Below, piece by piece: positions 5,077-9,430 of a DNA stretch of 9,430 nt (position 1 is its first letter; every line of letters starts with the position of its first letter). A model generated the notes under the pieces. That model was not told the origin of the DNA. It searched no databases and saw only the letters and a list, made by a program, of their open reading frames with translations. Source of the stretch: Bacteroidia bacterium (GTDB taxonomy: Bacteria > Bacteroidota > Bacteroidia > B-17B0 > Aurantibacillaceae); assembly GCA_026418315.1 (NCBI GenBank), contig JAOABO010000069.1:1-9430 (forward strand), read 5' to 3'. Both the position numbers and the translations under genes were made by a program.

Positions 5077-7425
5077 ATGAAAACATTAGCCAGGTTTATA
5101 CTTCAGAAAAAAATATTGTTAGCAGGACTGGTTGCTTTATTGACATCTATATTGGCGTTTTATGCATTTAAAATAGAAGTGGCGTTTCAGTATGTAAAAT
5201 TATTACCTGACAATGATCCCGTCAGTATTCAGTATAATAAATTTAAAGAATATTTTAAGCAAGACGGAACTATTTTAGTTATTGGTACAGAATTTCACCG
5301 GCTCTTTACTTCAAAGATTTTTTATGAATGGCATCATTTGGGAAATAGAATAAAAAATATTAAAGGCATACAATCAGTAGTGAGTATTGATAGATTAGTT
5401 CAAGTTCATTTTAATGATTCAACAGGTGCATTCACGTTTTCACAATTTCCATTGCCTGATAAATTAGATTCATTGAATGTTTCAAATTACCTTCATCAGG
5501 CATTGCAATTGAAATTTTATGATGAAATTATTTTTAATCAATCAAAAGACATCGTTATAATGGCCATTACTTTTAATGAAAAAGAGCTGAACTCTAAGCT
5601 TCGTTTAAATATTACGGATTCTATAGTCCATCATGCTGAAACTTTTCAAAAAAATACGGGTGTTTCATTGCATTTATCAGGAATGCCCTTTATTCGTACT
5701 ACCATGATGAGAAAAATCTCATCTGAAACAAGTCGTTTTTTTATATTAGGGTTATTAGTGGTATCTATTCTACTTTGGTTATTTTTTCGTTCGCCGGTTG
5801 TTATACTCTTTTCTGCTTTGGTAATTGTTTTCGGCGTAGTATCTGCTCTTGGAATAATGGTATTAATGGGTTATCAGTTGTCTATTTTATCGGGTTTGTT
5901 GCCGGCTTTACTCATCATTATTGGCGTTCCTAATTGTATTTTAATCATTAACAAATACCACCATGAATTGAAGGCGGGATATTCAGTAGAAAAAGCTTTG
6001 GAATTGGCTATTCGTAGTTCAGGTAGTTCCTTGTTTTTTGCTAATGTTACAACCAGTATCGGGTTTGCAGTATTATCATTGATTGATAATCAAATACTTT
6101 ATGAGTTTGGAATTATTGCTGCTATTAGTGTGATGTTGGTGTATGTATATTCTTTAATCCTTATTCCATCTGTTTTCAGTTGGTTACCAGCCCCAAAAGA
6201 AAAACATTTAATGCATTTGGAAAAAAGATGGTTAAAGAAAAGTTTGAATAGTATTGCATTATGGACATCGCATCATAGAAAATTTATTTTTATATCTGTT
6301 TTTGTTGTTGCTATCATTGGTTTTTATGGGTTTACGAAAATTAAAACTTTGGGTTATGTTGTAGATGATGTGCCGCAAAGAGAAAAAATGATGCAGGACT
6401 TAAGATATTTTGAAGAAAAAATGGGGGGTGTTTTGCCTTTTGAAATAGTTATAGACACCAGGAAAAACAAAGGTGTTTTGACCAATAACGGTAGAGTAAT
6501 GTATCGTATTCATCGGGCACAAAAAGTATTAAAAGAATATAAGGAACTGAGCAGGTCTGTTTCAATTGCAGACGCCATTAAATTTCTTAATCAGGCATAT
6601 AAAGGAAAATATGCTATGCCTTCAATTTCAGATTTGAAAAAAATGGCTGATGCTCTAAAAAATGATTCTGCAAACAAAAATAACTCTGCACAAAAAGGAT
6701 TATTAAATAATTTTATTGATTCTACTTATCAGGTAACAAGAATCAGTGCTCAGATGAAAGACATTGGGTCGGTAAAAATTAAAGATTTATTAAATAATAT
6801 TTATCCAAGATTGGATAGTGTTTTTAACTACGATGAAGACAAACAACAATGGTTGCCAAAGGAGGAGAGGGTAGAAATTAATATAACAGGAAATAGCATA
6901 ATGTTTCTTAGTGGCAATGATTTTTTAGTGAAAAACCTGATAGAAAGCATTATCACAGCTATTATCATTATTGCATTTTTATTGTTGCTTTTATTCAGAA
7001 ACCCCTATATGTTATTGATAGCCATTATTCCATGCTTATCTTTATTAATTACTTCTGGTGTAATGGGTTATTTTGGAATAGCTTTAAAGCCCAGTACATT
7101 ACTGGTGTTTAGTATTTCTTTTGGAATAGCAACAGATGGGAATTTATATTTTTTAACTCGCTTCCGAAATGCTATAAAGCAGCAACATAAGACATACGAA
7201 GAGGCCATTCGCCTCACTATTCGTGAAATTGGTATGAGTATGATTTATAATGGATTGGTTTTATTTTTTGGGTTTGGAATGTTTATTATTTCTGATTTTG
7301 GAGGTACCAAAGCATTGGGAGTGCTTACAGCTTTTACTTTATTGATTGCGTATAGCGTAGATTTAATTGTATTACCGGCAGTTTTGCTTACTTTCAAAAA
7401 GTTGTTCAGTAAAAGATTGGAATAA
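5077..7425 (+). CDS. RND superfamily MMPL-type transporter
   Basis: A 782-residue inner-membrane protein with the two-fold RND/MMPL layout. TM1 is at about 12-31, followed by a large periplasmic loop (32-217). TM2-TM6 lie at about 220-236, 240-264, 268-291, 318-335 and 343-367. TM7 is at about 402-420, then a second loop (421-615), and TM8-TM12 at about 620-640, 644-667, 672-694, 720-738 and 745-773. The end of the second half carries the FGIATDGNLYFLTRF motif with Asp687 in TM10, while TM4 has GVPN (283-286) where many MMPL proteins have an acidic residue. Members export lipids, hopanoids or drugs using the proton gradient; the substrate cannot be named here. No fusion or outer-membrane partner gene is adjacent, so it is not a classical tripartite pump. 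The start at 5077 gives a short cytoplasmic N-terminus typical of the family. I found no convincing promoter in 5019-5076; TACAATTG at 5044-5051 is a weak -7 candidate. Confidence 0.9.
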   Translation: MKTLARFILQKKILLAGLVALLTSILAFYAFKIEVAFQYVKLLPDNDPVSIQYNKFKEYFKQDGTILVIGTEFHRLFTSKIFYEWHHLGNRIKNIKGIQSVVSIDRLVQVHFNDSTGAFTFSQFPLPDKLDSLNVSNYLHQALQLKFYDEIIFNQSKDIVIMAITFNEKELNSKLRLNITDSIVHHAETFQKNTGVSLHLSGMPFIRTTMMRKISSETSRFFILGLLVVSILLWLFFRSPVVILFSALVIVFGVVSALGIMVLMGYQLSILSGLLPALLIIIGVPNCILIINKYHHELKAGYSVEKALELAIRSSGSSLFFANVTTSIGFAVLSLIDNQILYEFGIIAAISVMLVYVYSLILIPSVFSWLPAPKEKHLMHLEKRWLKKSLNSIALWTSHHRKFIFISVFVVAIIGFYGFTKIKTLGYVVDDVPQREKMMQDLRYFEEKMGGVLPFEIVIDTRKNKGVLTNNGRVMYRIHRAQKVLKEYKELSRSVSIADAIKFLNQAYKGKYAMPSISDLKKMADALKNDSANKNNSAQKGLLNNFIDSTYQVTRISAQMKDIGSVKIKDLLNNIYPRLDSVFNYDEDKQQWLPKEERVEINITGNSIMFLSGNDFLVKNLIESIITAIIIIAFLLLLLFRNPYMLLIAIIPCLSLLITSGVMGYFGIALKPSTLLVFSISFGIATDGNLYFLTRFRNAIKQQHKTYEEAIRLTIREIGMSMIYNGLVLFFGFGMFIISDFGGTKALGVLTAFTLLIAYSVDLIVLPAVLLTFKKLFSKRLE

Positions 7426-7443
7426 TTACATGTTTTTTAGGGC

Positions 7444-9024
7444 TTAATTTACAGAGAGTACTTTGAATTCTACTCTTCTATTGTTTTGTCTTCCTTCTTC
7501 GGTGTCATTGGTGTCTATGGGTTGTGTTTCACCATATCCTTTGGCTATTAATCTTTTTGCTTCAATGCCTTTTGAAATAATATATTCAACAACCGATTTT
7601 GCTCTTGACTGAGATAACTTTAAATTGTATTCATCGGATCCTTTACTATCTGTATGTCCTGATATTTCAACTTTGATATTATTGTTTTGTTTCAATAATT
7701 CAACTACTCTATCTAATTCAGGAAAGGATTCTGACCTGAGTGTTGCTTTATCATAATCAAAAAAGATGTTTTTTAAAACTACTTTTGTTCCTTCTTTTAA
7801 TTTTTTCAGTTCTATTTTTATATAATACTCTTTGAATTGGGCAGAGTCGGGCAAGTTAAAATTTTCTGAGTGAAACATATATCCCTCAGCATTGACATTA
7901 AGTCCGTAATTTTTACCTGATGGTAAAGAAATAAGAAAATTTCCTGTTGCTTCATTGGATTTATAGTTTCCCACTATTTCATTTTTTTGATTATCTGTAA
8001 TTTGTAAGTTAGCTCCAATTGGTTGTTTGGTATCTGCATCTATCACTATTCCTTTTACCAGGGCTAATTTGGGTCCTTTGTTTTTTAATTGAAAATTGGG
8101 TATAAATTCCAATTCATAAATATCTTTGTCTTTTCCGCTCTCAGCAGAAGAACTGAAATATCCTTTTTTACCATTGGCAGTCAGAACGAGAAAAATATCA
8201 TCACCGGGTCCATTCACAGGTTCTCCAAGATTGACCGGGTCTGACCAATATCCTTCATCAAACACGGATACAAAAACATCATAGCCGCCCTTGCCTTTAT
8301 GTCCTTTTGAGGAGAAAAACATAGTTTTTCCGTCGGGATGAATAAATACTCCTTCTTCATCGTCGGGTGTATTAATGGGTTCGCCTAAATTGATAGGTGT
8401 TGTCCATTTTCCATCGGGCATTCTTGTGCTCATCCATATATCTCTACCGCCTATGCCATTTTTACGATCGGAGACAAAGTATAATGTCTTTCCGTCTGGT
8501 GCATAAGATGCTGATGACTCGTGATACTCTGTATTAATAGGGAACCCAAGTGATTCTGGCTCAGTCCAATTATTACCGATTAATTCACTTTCATATATTT
8601 CTCCATTTCCGTCGTCATCAAAGTAAATAAGTAGTTTTTGTCCATCGTTGGTAACAGCAATGTCTGAAACGTTTCTATTTTTGTGATTTATAACTTCCTG
8701 TAATGGTGTAGCGGGATTCCATTCTTCTTTATCTGATTTTCTTACTGATGTATATATTTTTTCTTTGGACGCTTTGTTCTTTTTTATTTCTGCTTCGGAA
8801 AAAGGTCTTTTAGATGTAAAGAACATTTGCAAACCATCGGCAGTTACTACGGGTGCATATTCGTCAAATTTGGTATTGACATTAAGGCCTAAACGTTTGG
8901 TTACAATTTTTACAGAATCATTAAATTCTGATGTTTTTTGTTGTTTAAATTTTTTTTGTTGAGGATAAACTGATTGAGCGTAGCAGATTAAAACTGCTAA
9001 TGACAAGAAGCATTGTTTTTTCAT
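7444..9024 (-). CDS. PD40 and OmpA-domain periplasmic protein
   Basis: A 526-residue exported protein. The signal peptide probably ends near residue 16 (CYA|Q), and there is no good lipobox. Five PD40 repeats lie at about 59-93, 122-147, 173-200, 227-253 and 280-306, with YAPDGKTLYFVSDRKNG and IHPDGKTMFFSSKGHKGKGG the clearest. A CRD-like beta domain (about 320-405) follows, then a complete OmpA peptidoglycan-binding domain (about 412-523). That domain contains IFFDYDKATLR (420-430), GHTDSKGSDEYN (456-467), LSQSRA (470-475) and NNRRVEF (514-520). Asp459 and Arg474 are 15 residues apart, as are the pair that holds diaminopimelate in OmpA proteins, so binding to peptidoglycan is likely. It resembles the right-hand part of the 854-residue protein but lacks the TPR region and most of the beta modules. 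It lies 11 bases after the SPOR-domain gene, in the same operon, and is convergent with the transporter gene (18-base gap). Confidence 0.9.
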   Translation of the reverse strand: MKKQCFLSLAVLICYAQSVYPQQKKFKQQKTSEFNDSVKIVTKRLGLNVNTKFDEYAPVVTADGLQMFFTSKRPFSEAEIKKNKASKEKIYTSVRKSDKEEWNPATPLQEVINHKNRNVSDIAVTNDGQKLLIYFDDDGNGEIYESELIGNNWTEPESLGFPINTEYHESSASYAPDGKTLYFVSDRKNGIGGRDIWMSTRMPDGKWTTPINLGEPINTPDDEEGVFIHPDGKTMFFSSKGHKGKGGYDVFVSVFDEGYWSDPVNLGEPVNGPGDDIFLVLTANGKKGYFSSSAESGKDKDIYELEFIPNFQLKNKGPKLALVKGIVIDADTKQPIGANLQITDNQKNEIVGNYKSNEATGNFLISLPSGKNYGLNVNAEGYMFHSENFNLPDSAQFKEYYIKIELKKLKEGTKVVLKNIFFDYDKATLRSESFPELDRVVELLKQNNNIKVEISGHTDSKGSDEYNLKLSQSRAKSVVEYIISKGIEAKRLIAKGYGETQPIDTNDTEEGRQNNRRVEFKVLSVN

Positions 9025-9035
9025 ACGGGATGCTT

Positions 9036-9430
9036 TTAATTACTTAATGCTTTTAATATTTCTTTGCTGATTAACATTCTAACTCCTTTGAAGTAAATAG
9101 TTACAAAAGCATCTCTGGGATCTAATTTTTTTGCTTCGTCTCTTTTTATGAGTGCCTGATTATATGTTGGAATACCACTAAACAAATTGAACCTTGTAAG
9201 GTTGTCATCTAATTTTATGTCTTCTAATTTATCTAATTTTTCGAATTGTTTTTTATAAGCTTTGCCAAAATTTTGTGGATTTTCATAGGCACCTACTTGT
9301 ATTTTAAATATTAGATCCGAGTGCTGATAATTACCATATTTATCAAGAAATTTTTTGAATGTAGCATCATCAAATTGTACAGCATTAGCCAGGTTATCTT
9401 TATTGAATAGTATAAGATATTTTTCAAGAC
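9036..9430 (-). CDS. C-terminal part of a SPOR-like domain protein, 5' end outside window
   Basis: Reading the minus strand from the right edge, an open frame of 130 residues ends with TAA at 9038-9036. Within it the segment FKIQVGAYENPQNF (41-54) is the first strand and turn of a SPOR-like domain. The repeat half follows with LTRFNLFSGIPTYNQALIKR (77-96), and the end DAFVTIYFKGVRMLI (106-120) closes the domain. SPOR domains bind septal or denuded peptidoglycan glycan strands. About 40 residues upstream of the domain are visible and show no clear fold. In Bacteroidota such tails occur on larger envelope proteins, some with PD40 or OmpA domains, so the rest could be similar; this is inference. 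The 11-base spacing to the PD40/OmpA gene downstream implies one transcript. Confidence 0.75.
   Translation of the reverse strand, partial: LEKYLILFNKDNLANAVQFDDATFKKFLDKYGNYQHSDLIFKIQVGAYENPQNFGKAYKKQFEKLDKLEDIKLDDNLTRFNLFSGIPTYNQALIKRDEAKKLDPRDAFVTIYFKGVRMLISKEILKALSN

Noticed and set aside
8765..8962. Open frame of 65 codons on the plus strand inside the PD40/OmpA gene
   Set aside because: Antisense to the N-terminal part of a clear exported protein; no domain or promoter supports it.

Overview
The window looks like a chromosomal segment of an AT-rich member of the Bacteroidota. It shows promoters of the TTG-N20-TAnnTTTG type, no evident Shine-Dalgarno sites, very short leaders, and two large PD40/OmpA-type envelope proteins that are typical of the phylum. 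A family such as Chitinophagaceae or Sphingobacteriaceae would fit, but nothing here fixes the genus. Coding density is high and no gene-free stretch exceeds about 100 bases. I see no tRNA, rRNA, CRISPR array, IS element or phage gene.

Left part (1-2110): a NuoL-like membrane protein gene, cut by the left edge, is read leftward. Its start matches DabB, the proton-channel-like half of the DAB inorganic-carbon uptake system. It is divergent from a LysR-type regulator gene, the arrangement expected when a LysR protein controls a dab operon. Both divergent promoters have a clear -7 box but no -33 box, and an inverted repeat (TAGGTA-N6-TACCTA) lies between them. A PhnP-like metallo-beta-lactamase-fold phosphodiesterase gene follows the regulator with its own good promoter.

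Middle (2116-7425): a long periplasmic protein (TPR, five PD40 repeats, several Ig/CRD-like modules, degenerate OmpA-like end) is read leftward, just downstream of a small PspC-domain membrane protein gene. The pspC promoter predicts an essentially leaderless mRNA. Divergent from pspC is a 782-residue, 12-TM RND/MMPL-family transporter.

Right part (7444-9430): a second PD40 protein, shorter and ending in an intact OmpA peptidoglycan-binding domain, lies 11 bases downstream of a gene cut by the right edge whose C-terminus is a SPOR-like domain. These two form an operon aimed at the cell envelope.

Overall the window combines housekeeping and envelope functions: peptidoglycan-anchored PD40 scaffolds of the PorE type, an RND-type exporter, a PspC-type membrane protein, and one edge of a probable LysR-controlled bicarbonate/CO2 uptake locus. 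The most promising lead is that left edge, followed by the loss of the peptidoglycan-binding Asp in one of the two PD40/OmpA paralogs. I found no clearly new defence or mobile system.
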